Source of the DNA: Azospirillum baldaniorum
Lineage (GTDB): Bacteria > Pseudomonadota > Alphaproteobacteria > Azospirillales > Azospirillaceae
Length of the DNA: 64,000 nt
NCBI RefSeq assembly: GCF_003119195.2
Contig: NZ_CP022260.1
Location: forward strand, 62,001 to 126,000
Direction of reading: 5' to 3'
In this document: in pieces, positions 1 through 8,539 of the stretch
Position numbering within the stretch: the stretch's first letter is position 1
How the letters are laid out: each line of letters starts with the position of its first letter
Program-made: the position numbers and the translations under genes
Notes under the pieces: generated by a model
Databases searched by the model: none
What the model was told of the DNA's origin: nothing
What the model saw: the letters and a program-made list of their open reading frames with translations, nothing else

Positions 1-180
1 ACCGGATCAATGTCGTTCAAGCGTGGATTTCAAGGCTTATTATCCTAATGCCGCGCCGCGGTTCCTTCTATTTTCGCCGTTCTGGGATGCGCCCTGCTGT
101 GACCGGCGTGTTGTGGTGGCGGACCGGTTGCGGCACCATGTCCTTGCATGTCTTCCGTTTCCGGTCAGCAAGGGGCCTTG

Positions 181-2220
181 ATGAGCAACCCGTTCTTCGA
201 AACCTGGACCACGCCCTTCGGCCTGCCGCCCTTCGACCGCATCCAGGCCGAGCATTTTCCGCCCGCCTTCGACCATGGCATGGCGGAAAACATCGCGGAG
301 ATCGCGGCGATCACCGGAAACCCCGACGCCCCGACCTTCGCCAACACCATCGAGGCGATGGAGCGCAGCGGGCGCTTCCTGAACCGGGTCGGCGGCGTGT
401 TCTGGAACCTGAACTCCAGCAACACCACCGACGCGCTGGAGACCATCGCCCGCGACTACGCGCCGAAATTCGCCCAGCATTCCATGCGCATCGCGCTGGA
501 CCCGGCGCTGTTCGCCCGCGTCGCGGACCTCTACGAGCGGCGCGCCACGCTGGACCTCGCCCCCGACCAGCTGCGCCTGCTGGAGCGCCAGCATCTCGGA
601 TTCGTGCGCAGCGGCGCGCTGCTGCCGCCGGACGCCAAAGCGCGGATGACCGCGATCACCGAGCGGCTGGCGACCCTGCACACGCTGTTCGGCCAGAACG
701 TGCTGCACGACGAGAAGGATTGGCAGCTCGTCCTGGAGGAGAGCGACCTCGCCGGCCTGCCGGACTTCGCGCGCAACGCCGCCGCCCAGGCCGCCAGGGA
801 GCGCGGGCAGGAGGGCAAGTACGTCATCACGCTGGCCCGCTCCTCGGTGGAGCCGTTCCTGACCTTCTCGGCCCGCCGCGACCTGCGTCAGGTGGCCTAT
901 GAGGCCTGGATTCGCCGCGGCGAGCATGAGGGTGAGCACGACAACCGGCCGCTGATCCGTGAGATCGTCGCGCTGCGCACCGAGCAGGCGAAGCTGATGG
1001 GCTACGCCAGCTACGCCGATTTCAAGCTGGACGACAGCATGGCGAAGGACACCTCCGCCGTCGAACGGCTGCTGCTGCAGGTCTGGGGTCCGGCCAAGGA
1101 GAAGGCGGCCGCCGAGCGCGCGGAGCTTCAGGACTGTGCCAGGGCGGAGGGCATGAACGAGCCGATCGCCCCCTGGGACTGGCGCTACTACGCGGAGAAG
1201 GTGCGGCAGGCCAAGTACGACATCGACGAAGCGGAGGTGAAGCCCTACTTCGTGCTGGAGAACATGGTGCGCGCGGCCTTCGACACCGCTGGGCGCCTGT
1301 TCGGGCTGACCTTCACCGAGCGCCCCGACCTGCCGGTCTATCACCCGGACGTCCGCGTCTACGAGGTGACCGAAAAGGACGGGCGTCATGTCGGCCTCTT
1401 CCTGCACGACAATTTCGCCCGGTCGTCCAAGCGCTCCGGTGCCTGGATGAGCAGCTACCGCGACCAGGAGAATTTCGACGGGGCGGTGTCGCCGATCATC
1501 GTCAACAACAACAACTTCTCGAAGGGCGAGCCGACGCTCCTCAGCTTCGACGACGCCGAGACGCTGTTCCACGAATTCGGCCATTTCCTGCACGGCTGCC
1601 TCAGCAATGTGCGCTACCCGAGCCAGTCCGGCACCTCGGTCCGCCGTGACTTCGTGGAGCTGCCCTCGCAGATCTACGAGCACTGGCTGGCGGTTCCGGA
1701 AACGCTGTCCACCTACGCCCGCCATCACCAGACCGGGGAGCCGATCCCGCAGGACCTGCTGCGCCGCCTGCTCGCCGCCCGCAACTTCAACCAGGGCTTC
1801 GGCACGGTGGAATACACCGCGGCGGCGCTGCTCGATCTGGAGTTCCACACCCGCAGCGACGCCGCCGACACGGATGTCGCCGCCTTCGAGCGGTCGGTGC
1901 TGGACAAGATCGGCATGCCGGCGGAAATCGCCGTGCGCCATCGCCCGACCCATTTCCAGCACCTGTTCGCCGGCAGCGGCTACGCCGCGGGCTATTACGC
2001 CTATCTGTGGGCGGAGGTGCTGGACGCCGACGGGTTCGAGGCGTTCCTGGAAACCGGCAACCCCTTCGACCCAGACCTTGCGGCGAAGCTGAAGACGATC
2101 TATTCGTCGGGTGACACCCGCGACCCGATGGAACTGTACACCGCCTTCCGCGGACGCGAGCCGCGCATCGAGGCGCTTCTCAAGCACCGGGGCCTGACCC
2201 AGTCGCTCGGGGACGCCTGA
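181..2220 (+). CDS. dcp: M3 family zinc metallopeptidase (dipeptidyl carboxypeptidase / oligopeptidase A type)
   Basis: A 679-residue cytoplasmic peptidase with no signal peptide. The zinc motif HEFGH lies at about residues 464-468, in the context ETLFHEFGHFLHG that is typical of M3 peptidases. The downstream DFVELPSQ segment (about residue 490) supplies the third zinc ligand, a Glu. Length matches the Dcp/OpdA family. Such enzymes degrade short peptides left by other proteases. I chose the ATG at 181 because the protein then begins MSNPFFETW, as relatives do; an in-frame ATG at 148 adds 11 residues with no family resemblance. It stands alone, 89 bp before hutD. Dcp and OpdA cannot be told apart with certainty from sequence alone. 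Confidence 0.93.
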   Translation: MSNPFFETWTTPFGLPPFDRIQAEHFPPAFDHGMAENIAEIAAITGNPDAPTFANTIEAMERSGRFLNRVGGVFWNLNSSNTTDALETIARDYAPKFAQHSMRIALDPALFARVADLYERRATLDLAPDQLRLLERQHLGFVRSGALLPPDAKARMTAITERLATLHTLFGQNVLHDEKDWQLVLEESDLAGLPDFARNAAAQAARERGQEGKYVITLARSSVEPFLTFSARRDLRQVAYEAWIRRGEHEGEHDNRPLIREIVALRTEQAKLMGYASYADFKLDDSMAKDTSAVERLLLQVWGPAKEKAAAERAELQDCARAEGMNEPIAPWDWRYYAEKVRQAKYDIDEAEVKPYFVLENMVRAAFDTAGRLFGLTFTERPDLPVYHPDVRVYEVTEKDGRHVGLFLHDNFARSSKRSGAWMSSYRDQENFDGAVSPIIVNNNNFSKGEPTLLSFDDAETLFHEFGHFLHGCLSNVRYPSQSGTSVRRDFVELPSQIYEHWLAVPETLSTYARHHQTGEPIPQDLLRRLLAARNFNQGFGTVEYTAAALLDLEFHTRSDAADTDVAAFERSVLDKIGMPAEIAVRHRPTHFQHLFAGSGYAAGYYAYLWAEVLDADGFEAFLETGNPFDPDLAAKLKTIYSSGDTRDPMELYTAFRGREPRIEALLKHRGLTQSLGDA

Positions 2221-2309
2221 CGCACCGCCCATCGGCGTCGCAGACACGCACACGAGGACAAGGGACGGGGGATGGGCCGGACGCCCTCCCCCGTCCCGTG
2301 AGGATTTTG

Positions 2310-2885
2310 ATGGCTGTTTCTCTTCTCGACCCCGCCCGCTACCGCCGCATGCCCTGGAAGAACGGCGGCGGCACGACCACCGAAATTGCCCTCCAGGAAC
2401 TGCCCGGCGCCGCTGGCCGCTTCCTGTGGCGGGTCAGCATCGCCGACGTGGCGGAGGCCGGCCCCTTCTCCGCCTTCACCGGCTACGAGCGGCTGATCGC
2501 CGTCGTCGAGGGGGCCGGCATGCGGCTGACCGTGGACGGCGTCCCGGCGACCGTGACCAACCGCGCCACCCCCTTCCGCTTCTCCGGCGACGCCGCGGTG
2601 GATTGTGCCTTGCTGGACGGGCCGATCCGCGACTTCAACCTGATCTTCGACCGCGAGCGGGCCGACGCCCGGCTCGACATCCTGCCGGCCGACACGGCGG
2701 CGGACATCCCGGCCGGCGGCATGGCGCTGGTTCACGCGCTGGCCGGCGAGGTGATCCTGCGCACCGGCGACAGCGTGGCGCGGGTGTCGCCGGGCTGGAC
2801 CGCGCGTTTGGACGACACCGCCGCCACGCTGGAAACCGGGCCGGGAGCCTGCGCCGTCCTCGCCCGCGTCGCGACGCGCGGGTAA
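2310..2885 (+). CDS. hutD: HutD family cupin protein (histidine utilization accessory)
   Basis: 191 residues. The N-terminal stretch RYRRMPWKNGGGTTTEI is the signature of HutD, a two-cupin protein found in histidine utilization loci. In Pseudomonas it is thought to limit the upper level of hut activity, perhaps by binding formylglutamate. The ATG at 2310 is preceded by GAGGA at a 6-nt spacing. An in-frame GTG at 2298 is possible but poorly placed. The gene is separated from the hutG-hutF-iclR operon by one unrelated gene on the opposite strand, so it is near the hut cluster but not co-transcribed with it. No hutH, hutU or hutI is present in the window. Confidence 0.88.
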   Translation: MAVSLLDPARYRRMPWKNGGGTTTEIALQELPGAAGRFLWRVSIADVAEAGPFSAFTGYERLIAVVEGAGMRLTVDGVPATVTNRATPFRFSGDAAVDCALLDGPIRDFNLIFDRERADARLDILPADTAADIPAGGMALVHALAGEVILRTGDSVARVSPGWTARLDDTAATLETGPGACAVLARVATRG

Positions 2886-2916
2886 AGGACCCGGCGTGAG
2901 GAGTTAGGTTGAGGGA

Positions 2917-3528
2917 TTACGGCGCCTTCCGGCAGGTCATCTCCGGAGCGCCGTAGCCCCAGGTCACCCGCGCTTCGCCCTGATGCTCCCAGAAGCTCTC
3001 GTTGCGGCCCTGGTAGCGGGCGCCGGACGCCGCCGGCTGTCCGACCATCAGTGACACCTCGTCGCCGCGCTCGGCGATCATCGTCGGTGGGTCGGTCTCA
3101 AAGAAGGTGGCGGTCAGCTCGTTGCCCGCTTGGCCGTCGCAGGCGAAGTGGACCGGGCCGATGGCGGGCACCAGCCGGTATCTGGCCTGAAGCTCGGCGA
3201 TGCGCAATCGGTATTGCTCTTCCACGCAGGCGCGGCGATCGTCGGCCTTCCAGCAGTCGTTCCGGCCCTTGATCCAGCCGCGCTGCTCCGCCTTCAGCAC
3301 CGGGGGGTGTTCGTCCGCCGCCTTGCCCGTGGCTTCGCCATAGACCTCGGCCAGCTTGCGGTCGAGCGCCGACAGGCCGGCGTCGGTGCAGACCATCCGC
3401 TCGATGCTGCCCGCCTCCACCGTGGCGCAGGAGAAGGAGGGGCCGGCGGTTTCTGCGGCGAGGGCGGTGCTGCCCCATGCGATCATCGTCACAACGGCGA
3501 TGCGCAGGGCGTTGCGGTGCGCAGGCAT
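2917..3528 (-). CDS. Secreted protein with LprI/DUF1311-like and MliC-like lysozyme inhibitor domains
   Basis: 203 residues with a signal peptide at about 1-24, ending in ALAAE. The first half (about 30-100) has a DUF1311/LprI pattern: a Cys pair around FSCATVEAGSIERMVC, then LSALDRKLAEVYG and a WIKGRNDC segment. The second half (about 125-200) resembles MliC, the periplasmic inhibitor of C-type lysozyme: a FACDGQ start, a short beta-rich core and a closing MTC. Both families bind lysozyme, so a periplasmic role in resisting host or plant lysozymes is the likely job (inference). The ATG at 3528 follows GGGAGAA; an upstream in-frame ATG would add 17 residues before the signal peptide. It is convergent with hutD. 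Confidence 0.75.
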   Translation of the reverse strand: MPAHRNALRIAVVTMIAWGSTALAAETAGPSFSCATVEAGSIERMVCTDAGLSALDRKLAEVYGEATGKAADEHPPVLKAEQRGWIKGRNDCWKADDRRACVEEQYRLRIAELQARYRLVPAIGPVHFACDGQAGNELTATFFETDPPTMIAERGDEVSLMVGQPAASGARYQGRNESFWEHQGEARVTWGYGAPEMTCRKAP

Positions 3529-3595
3529 GGAGCTTCTCCCGTCCGTTTCTCTGGGCTCGGTCAGAATGCCGCGTTCCACGCTGCCGGGAAAGATG

Positions 3596-3730
3596 TCCCC
3601 TCTCCCCTCTGGGGAGAGGGTTAGGGTGAGGGGGTTGCGCGTGGCGGAACGTCCGGCAAAAGCGCATCCCCCTCACCCTCCCCACCGCTGCGCGGTGGGT
3701 CCCCTCCCTCTCCCCGGAGGGGCGAGGGTC
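3596..3730. repeat. REP-like intergenic palindromic element, copy A
   Basis: About 135 bp of GC-rich inverted repeats. It opens with CCTCTCCCCTCTGGGGAGAGG, contains a core with CGTCCGGCAAAAGCGC, and closes with CCCTCTCCCCGGAGGGG. The reverse complement of the element at 37397 matches it nearly throughout, and the one at 11828 shares the outer hairpins and the core. It lies between iclR and the lysozyme-inhibitor gene, both on the minus strand. Confidence 0.85.
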
Positions 3731-3747
3731 AATTGGGCAGTTGCCGC

Positions 3748-4536
3748 TCAACCGCGCGGCAGGTAGCCGAGCTGGTGCGAAATCGCGTCTGCCGTCTCCA
3801 CCACCTTTGTCCGCAGATGGTCGAGCGTGGCGGGCTGGTCCATCACGGCGCTGGGGCCGGAGAGGTTGATGGCGGCGATGACCTCGCCCCGGTGGTCGCG
3901 GATGGCCGCCGCGATGGCGACGATCCCCGACACGAAGGAGGAGCGGTTCATCGTCCAGCCGCGCTTGCGGTCCTCCGCCACCTCCTGGATCAGCGAGGTC
4001 AGCGTGACCGCCGTGGTGTCGCTGTAGCGGTCCAGCCGCACGCCGGTGTAGAGCTGCGCGATGGCCTCGTCGGTGAGGCCGCTCAGCAGCATCCGTCCCA
4101 TCGCGGTGGCGTGGGCCGGCAGGCGGTAGCCGACCGCGATGTTGCTGGACAGCGTCATGTGCGAGTGCGCGCGGTAGACGTAGACGATCTCCGTCCCGTC
4201 GCGCACCGCCATGTGGGTGGAGATCTGCGTGCTGTCGCGCAGCCCGTCGATGTAGGGGATCGCCACCTCGATCCCGTCCAGCCCCGACAGGTAATGGTAG
4301 CCGAGCTGCATCGACCGCGGCGCGAGGCGGTAGGACTTGCCGTCCCCCGCCCGCCCGATGTAGCCGAGATGCTCCAGCGTGAAGACCAGCCGGTAGGCCG
4401 AGGCCCGTCCGATCCCCAGCGCCTTGGCGATGTCGGTCAGGGACAGCGTCCGGCGCTGCGGCGTGAACAGCTCCAGGATGGCCAGCCCGCGTTGCAGCGC
4501 CGGGGCGATGTAGGTGTTCGGATCGGTCTCGCTCAT
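3748..4536 (-). CDS. IclR family transcriptional regulator of the hut operon
   Basis: 262 residues. An N-terminal winged helix-turn-helix (about 10-70, APALQRGLAILELF, LSLTDIAKALGIGRASAYRLV) is followed by the IclR effector-binding domain (about 85-250). Its ATG overlaps the hutF stop codon as ATGA, so it is the last gene of the hutG-hutF-iclR unit and is probably translationally coupled. From context it likely senses histidine or a degradation intermediate and controls both this operon and the divergent transporter; this is inference. Two identical half-site pairs in the divergent promoter region are candidate operators. It is not the GntR-type HutC repressor of enterics and pseudomonads. 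Confidence 0.9.
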   Translation of the reverse strand: MSETDPNTYIAPALQRGLAILELFTPQRRTLSLTDIAKALGIGRASAYRLVFTLEHLGYIGRAGDGKSYRLAPRSMQLGYHYLSGLDGIEVAIPYIDGLRDSTQISTHMAVRDGTEIVYVYRAHSHMTLSSNIAVGYRLPAHATAMGRMLLSGLTDEAIAQLYTGVRLDRYSDTTAVTLTSLIQEVAEDRKRGWTMNRSSFVSGIVAIAAAIRDHRGEVIAAINLSGPSAVMDQPATLDHLRTKVVETADAISHQLGYLPRG

Positions 4537-5957
4537 GTGTCCCGGCGCAACCCCTCGATGGCGCGCCGGTAGGCGGCCCGGATGGCGTCCTCCCGGACGT
4601 GGCGGCCCTCGCGCACCACGGTCCGCCCCGCCGCGATCACGTCGCGCACGGCGTGCCCGTCGCTGGCGAAGACATAGGCGTCCAGAAGGCTGTCGTCGGT
4701 CCGAGAAAGCAGTTTCGGGTTGTCGGCGTCAAGCACGACGAGATCGGCGGGCTGGCCCACCTGAACCCCGCCGCCGGTCACCGGCTGGCCCAATGCCTGC
4801 GCGCCGCCGGCCACCGCCGCCCGGTAGAGGCCGCCGCCGATGGACGGGCAATCCCCGATGCGCAGCACGTTGCGCCGCCGCTGCACCAGCCGCTGGCCGT
4901 ATTCCAGGAGGCGCAGTTCCTCCGCCGCGGACACGCTGATGTGGCTGTCCGACCCGACGCCGAACCGCCCGCCCTGCGCCAGGAAGGGGATGGCGGGGAA
5001 CAGACCGTCGCCCAGATTGGCCTCGGTCGTCAGGCAGAGGCCGGCCACCGCCCCGCTCGCCGCCATGCCGTCCACCTCCGCCGGGGTGACGTGCGTGGCG
5101 TGGACGAGGCACCAGCGCGGCCCCACCGGGGCGTTCTCCAGCAACCACTCCACCGGGCGCTTGCTGCTCCAGGCGACGCAGTCGTCCACCTCCGCCGTCT
5201 GCTCGGCGATGTGGATGTGGATGGGCGCGCCGGGGTCGAGCGCGTCGAGGCCGGTCAGCGCGTCGCGCATCTCCTCCGGCGTCACCGCGCGCAGCGAGTG
5301 CAGGGCGAGACCGGCGCGGCGGCCCGCCCGCTCCGCGCCCATGGCCTTCTCCATGGCGGAGACGATGGACAGCAGCCCGTCCACGTCGTTGATGAAGCGC
5401 TTCTGCCCGTCGGACGGCGGCTTGCCGCCGAAGCCGCTGTGGGCGTAGAGCACCGGCAGGTGGGTCAGGCCGATCCCCGCCGTGTCGGCGGCGGCCAGGA
5501 TGCGGCGCGACATCTCTGCCCGGTCGGCGTAAGGGCGCCCGTCGGCGCTGTGGTGGAGGTAGTGGAACTCCGCCACCGCCGTGTAGCCCTGCTTCGCCAT
5601 CTCCATGTAGAGCAGCGCCGCGACCGCCTCCGCCGCCTCGGGCGTCATGCGGCGGACGAAGCCGTACATGGCGTCGCGCCACGTCCAGAAGCTGTCCTCC
5701 GACGCGCCGGCGTATTCGGTCAGCCCGGCCATGGCGCGCTGGAAGGCGTGGCTGTGCAGGTTGGGCATGCCGGGGATCACCGGCCCGGCGGCCCGGGGCA
5801 GGCCGTCCGAGGAGGCGTCCCGCTCCACCGCCGTCAGCGTGCCGCGCGCGTCGAAGCGCAGCGCCACGTTCGAGGCCCAGCCCTCGGGCAGCAGCGCCCG
5901 CTCGCAGAACAGTCCGTTCATGCTGTCCCCCGTCACGCTGTCCATCGCCGCCTCCAT
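4533..5957 (-). CDS. hutF: Formimidoylglutamate deiminase HutF
   Basis: 474 residues, amidohydrolase superfamily. It converts N-formimino-L-glutamate to N-formyl-L-glutamate in the five-step histidine degradation route. Metal-site motifs are visible: NLHSHAFQR near residue 68 (HxH), then a central HIHIAEQ, LVHATHV and GSDSHISVSAAEELRLLEYGQRL toward the C terminus. This set is typical of HutF. The ATG at 5957 shares a base with the hutG stop (TGATG). An internal ATG at 5921 gives MNGLFCERALLPEGW, closer to many homologues, so the true start may be there. It works with the adjacent HutG, the next enzyme. Confidence 0.93.
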   Translation of the reverse strand: MEAAMDSVTGDSMNGLFCERALLPEGWASNVALRFDARGTLTAVERDASSDGLPRAAGPVIPGMPNLHSHAFQRAMAGLTEYAGASEDSFWTWRDAMYGFVRRMTPEAAEAVAALLYMEMAKQGYTAVAEFHYLHHSADGRPYADRAEMSRRILAAADTAGIGLTHLPVLYAHSGFGGKPPSDGQKRFINDVDGLLSIVSAMEKAMGAERAGRRAGLALHSLRAVTPEEMRDALTGLDALDPGAPIHIHIAEQTAEVDDCVAWSSKRPVEWLLENAPVGPRWCLVHATHVTPAEVDGMAASGAVAGLCLTTEANLGDGLFPAIPFLAQGGRFGVGSDSHISVSAAEELRLLEYGQRLVQRRRNVLRIGDCPSIGGGLYRAAVAGGAQALGQPVTGGGVQVGQPADLVVLDADNPKLLSRTDDSLLDAYVFASDGHAVRDVIAAGRTVVREGRHVREDAIRAAYRRAIEGLRRDT

Positions 5958-6757
5958 CACGCCCGTTCCTCAGCCCAATCGGCCATGGCCCCGATGAAGC
6001 GCCGGAGATGCGGGCGAATCCGCTCGGCGCGCGCCTCGTCGAAGGCGAACGGCGCATCCTCCTCCATGTAGGTCACCTGCGCCATCTCGAGCTGCACGGC
6101 GTGCCAGCCCTCGGACGGGCGCCCGAAATGGCGGGTGATGTGGCCGCCCTTGAAGCGCCCGTTGAGAACATGGGTGAAGCCGTCGGCCCCGGCATCCGCG
6201 CCGACCGCGACCAGCCGGTCGCTCAGCACCGGATCGGCGCTGCGCCCGTCGTTGGTCCCGATGTTCAGGTCGGGCAGCCGCCCCTCGAACAGCCGCGGCA
6301 CGACGGAGCGGATGGAATGGGCGTCGAACAGGACCGCCCGCCCGAACCGGTCGCGCAGCCGGGTCATCTCCGCGGTGATGGCGTCGTGGTAGGGCGTCCA
6401 GTAGCGGGTGACCCGCTCCGCCACCTCCCCCGGGTCCGGTTCGGCGCCCGGCTGGTACAGCGGCGCCCCGTCGAACAGGGTGGTCGGGCACAGGCCCGTG
6501 GTGGCGCCGCTGTAGAGCGGCGTGTCGTTGCTGGGGCGGTTCAGGTCGACGACGTAGCGCGAAAAGCGCGCCTGGATCACCCCGACTCCGAGATCCTCCA
6601 GGAAGTCGTAGAGTCGCGGCAGGTGCCAGTCCGTGTCGGGCAGGCCCTGCGCCTCCGGCACCAGCCGGCCAATGAATCCGTCCGGCAGCGCCGTGCCGAC
6701 ATGGGGCAGGCTGACCAGCACCGGACGGCGCGCGGCGCGAAACCCGAAAACGTCCAT
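5957..6757 (-). CDS. hutG: N-formylglutamate deformylase HutG
   Basis: 266 residues of the N-formylglutamate amidohydrolase family. It hydrolyses N-formylglutamate to glutamate and formate. Family marks include PVLVSLPHVGT near the N terminus, YVVDLNRPSNDTPLYSG, LFDAHSIRS and GHITRHFGRP. The ATG at 6757 follows GGGAGAGAGGA; the open frame extends 38 codons upstream without a better start. It is the first gene of the hutG-hutF-iclR operon. Its promoter region is shared with the divergent transporter and carries the GTTTT-N6-AAAAC repeats. Confidence 0.93.
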   Translation of the reverse strand: MDVFGFRAARRPVLVSLPHVGTALPDGFIGRLVPEAQGLPDTDWHLPRLYDFLEDLGVGVIQARFSRYVVDLNRPSNDTPLYSGATTGLCPTTLFDGAPLYQPGAEPDPGEVAERVTRYWTPYHDAITAEMTRLRDRFGRAVLFDAHSIRSVVPRLFEGRLPDLNIGTNDGRSADPVLSDRLVAVGADAGADGFTHVLNGRFKGGHITRHFGRPSEGWHAVQLEMAQVTYMEEDAPFAFDEARAERIRPHLRRFIGAMADWAEERA

Positions 6758-6780
6758 TTCCTCTCTCCCGTGCGACAAGT

Positions 6781-6796
6781 GTTTTGTCAGCAAAAC
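6781..6796. promoter_or_regulatory. Candidate IclR-type operator, site 1 (GTTTT-N6-AAAAC)
   Basis: The palindrome GTTTT-GTCAGC-AAAAC lies about 24 bp upstream of the hutG start. The same 16-bp layout recurs at 6938. The repeat, and the divergent position between an operon ending in an iclR gene and a transporter, suggest that the IclR protein binds both. Confidence 0.55.
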
Positions 6797-6937
6797 TTTC
6801 TGCGTCCCTGTTCGGTCGTCCCCGGCTTCCGCGGCGTTCGCGGTACTTGGCCGCAACACCAGCGTTGCCATAGGGCGTCCGACATGCTCCAGTATGACAA
6901 ACGGCGTTGACGCGACTGTTTTCCCTGGGCAACATAT

Positions 6938-6953
6938 GTTTTATAGGCAAAAC
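6938..6953. promoter_or_regulatory. Candidate IclR-type operator, site 2 (GTTTT-N6-AAAAC)
   Basis: GTTTT-ATAGGC-AAAAC, with the same arms and 6-bp spacing as the site at 6781, about 90 bp upstream of the transporter binding-protein gene. A TTGACG at 6907 could be the -35 box of the transporter promoter, which would place this site near the start of transcription. Confidence 0.55.
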
Positions 6954-7043
6954 ACAGCGCTGCCAAGCCGCTCGCTGCGCAAGGGGGTTCCCCGGCGTCC
7001 GAAACTGGCAACGCAGGCGCAACGAACAGGGAAATTCCGACCC

Positions 7044-7841
7044 ATGAAGTCCTTTGGTAAGTTTCTCGCCGCCGCCTCCTTCGCCGCCGCCACGGTCGTC
7101 ACGGTGGTGGGCGCCGGGTCCGTCCCGGCCCGCGCCGAGGACGCGGTGATCGCCTCGATCAAGCAGAACGGCACCTTCCGCGTCGGCGTGGACGCCACCT
7201 TCGCGCCCTTCGAATTCTCGCAGGACGGCAAGAAGACCGGCTTCGACATCGAGCTGGTCGAGGCCATCGCCAAGGAGCTGGGCGCCACCAAGGGCGTCGA
7301 ATGGGTGGACATCGACTTCAAGGGCCTGATCCCCGGCCTGATGGCCAACCGCTTCGACATGATCGCCTCGGCCATGTACATCACCGAGGAGCGCCGCAAG
7401 GTCGTCGCCTTCTCCGACACCTACTATCCGGGCGGCCTCGTCATCATGGTCAAGGCGAACAACACCGCCATGAAGGGCCCGGCCGACCTCGAAGGCAAGA
7501 CCGCCGCCGTGCAGATCGGCACCAAGTCGGTCGTCCATCTGAAGGAGCATTTCCCGAAGACGAAGATTGTCGAGGTCGAGACCAACGCCGAGATGTTCGG
7601 GCAGGTCGAGACCGGCCGCACCGACGTCGCGGTGACCGGCAAGCCCGCCGCCAAGCTCTACGCCCAGACGCATCCGACCGTGAAGGTGCTGGACGACCAG
7701 CTCACCACCGAGGATTACGGCTTCGCCATGCGCAAGGACAACACCGAGCTGGTGACCAAGGTGAACGCTGCCATCACCAAGCTGAAGGCCGACGGCACCT
7801 ACCAGAAGCTCATCGACAAGTGGTTCGAAGCCAAGAAGTGA
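7044..7841 (+). CDS. Amino-acid ABC transporter periplasmic binding protein
   Basis: 265 residues with a signal peptide (about 1-32, cleaved after VPARA) and a SBP_bac_3 fold. Typical marks are FRVGVDATFAPFEF, GFDIELVEAIAKELG, FDMIASAMYITEERRKVVAFSDTYY and a C-terminal KLKADGTYQKLIDKWF. It captures a polar or basic amino acid for the permease and ATPase that follow. Position opposite the hut operon with shared operators points to histidine or a derivative as ligand (inference). The ATG at 7044 gives a full signal peptide; the open frame upstream of it overlaps hutG and is not coding. Confidence 0.92.
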   Translation: MKSFGKFLAAASFAAATVVTVVGAGSVPARAEDAVIASIKQNGTFRVGVDATFAPFEFSQDGKKTGFDIELVEAIAKELGATKGVEWVDIDFKGLIPGLMANRFDMIASAMYITEERRKVVAFSDTYYPGGLVIMVKANNTAMKGPADLEGKTAAVQIGTKSVVHLKEHFPKTKIVEVETNAEMFGQVETGRTDVAVTGKPAAKLYAQTHPTVKVLDDQLTTEDYGFAMRKDNTELVTKVNAAITKLKADGTYQKLIDKWFEAKK

Positions 7842-7872
7842 TTGATCTTTTTGTGAACGGAGGACCCCTCCC

Positions 7873-8535
7873 GTGACGCTCGACTTCGCCCCCGTCTGGG
7901 GAGGGTTGCCGGAGCTGCTGAAGGGCACCGTGGTCACCATCGAGGTGACCGCGGCGGCCTTCCTGCTCAGCGCCGTGCTCGGCCTGCTCGTCGGCATCAT
8001 CCGCCTCAACCCGGCGCGGCGCGTGCTGTATGGCATCGCGTCGGCCTATGTCGCCTTCATCCGCGGCACGCCGCTGCTTGTGCAGCTCTTCCTGCTGTTC
8101 TTCGGCCTGCCGCAGTTCGGCATCCTGCTGCCGGCGATGCTGTGCGGCGTGATCGGGCTCGGCATCTACAGCGGCTCCTACGTGTCGGAGGTGGTGCGCG
8201 GCGCCATCCAGTCGATCGACCGCGGCCAGATGGAGGCCGCCCGCTCGCTTGGCATGTCCTACCGCGAGGCGATGTGGGAGGTGGTCCTGCCCCAGGCCTT
8301 CCGCCGCATGCTGCCGCCGCTGGGCAACGAGACCATCGCGTTGATCAAGAACTCGGCGCTGGTGTCGCTGCTGACCATCGACGACGTGATGCGCGAGGGC
8401 CAGCGGATCATCTCCACCAGCTTCCGCGCGCTGGAGGTCTACATTGCGGTGGCGCTGATCTATTTCGTGCTGACCAACGCGGCCACCTGGATCCTGCGCC
8501 AGATCGAAAAGCGCATGACCGTGGAAAGAGGGTAA
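7873..8535 (+). CDS. Amino-acid ABC transporter permease (HisM/GlnP family)
   Basis: 220 residues with about five membrane segments. The conserved cytoplasmic EAA loop is seen at about residues 120-150 ([34 protein letters not shown]). GTG start at 7873, with GGAGGA 8 nt upstream. Only one permease gene is present, so the channel is probably a homodimer. It lies 31 bp after the binding protein and 4 bp before the ATPase gene, in one operon. Confidence 0.93.
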   Translation: MTLDFAPVWGGLPELLKGTVVTIEVTAAAFLLSAVLGLLVGIIRLNPARRVLYGIASAYVAFIRGTPLLVQLFLLFFGLPQFGILLPAMLCGVIGLGIYSGSYVSEVVRGAIQSIDRGQMEAARSLGMSYREAMWEVVLPQAFRRMLPPLGNETIALIKNSALVSLLTIDDVMREGQRIISTSFRALEVYIAVALIYFVLTNAATWILRQIEKRMTVERG

Positions 8536-8539
8536 GCCG

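Noticed and set aside
40-2253. A 737-codon open frame on the minus strand opposite the M3 peptidase gene
   Set aside because: It is antisense to a clear gene with a catalytic motif; long shadow frames are normal in GC-rich DNA. Its protein is Arg/Gly/Val-rich without any domain.
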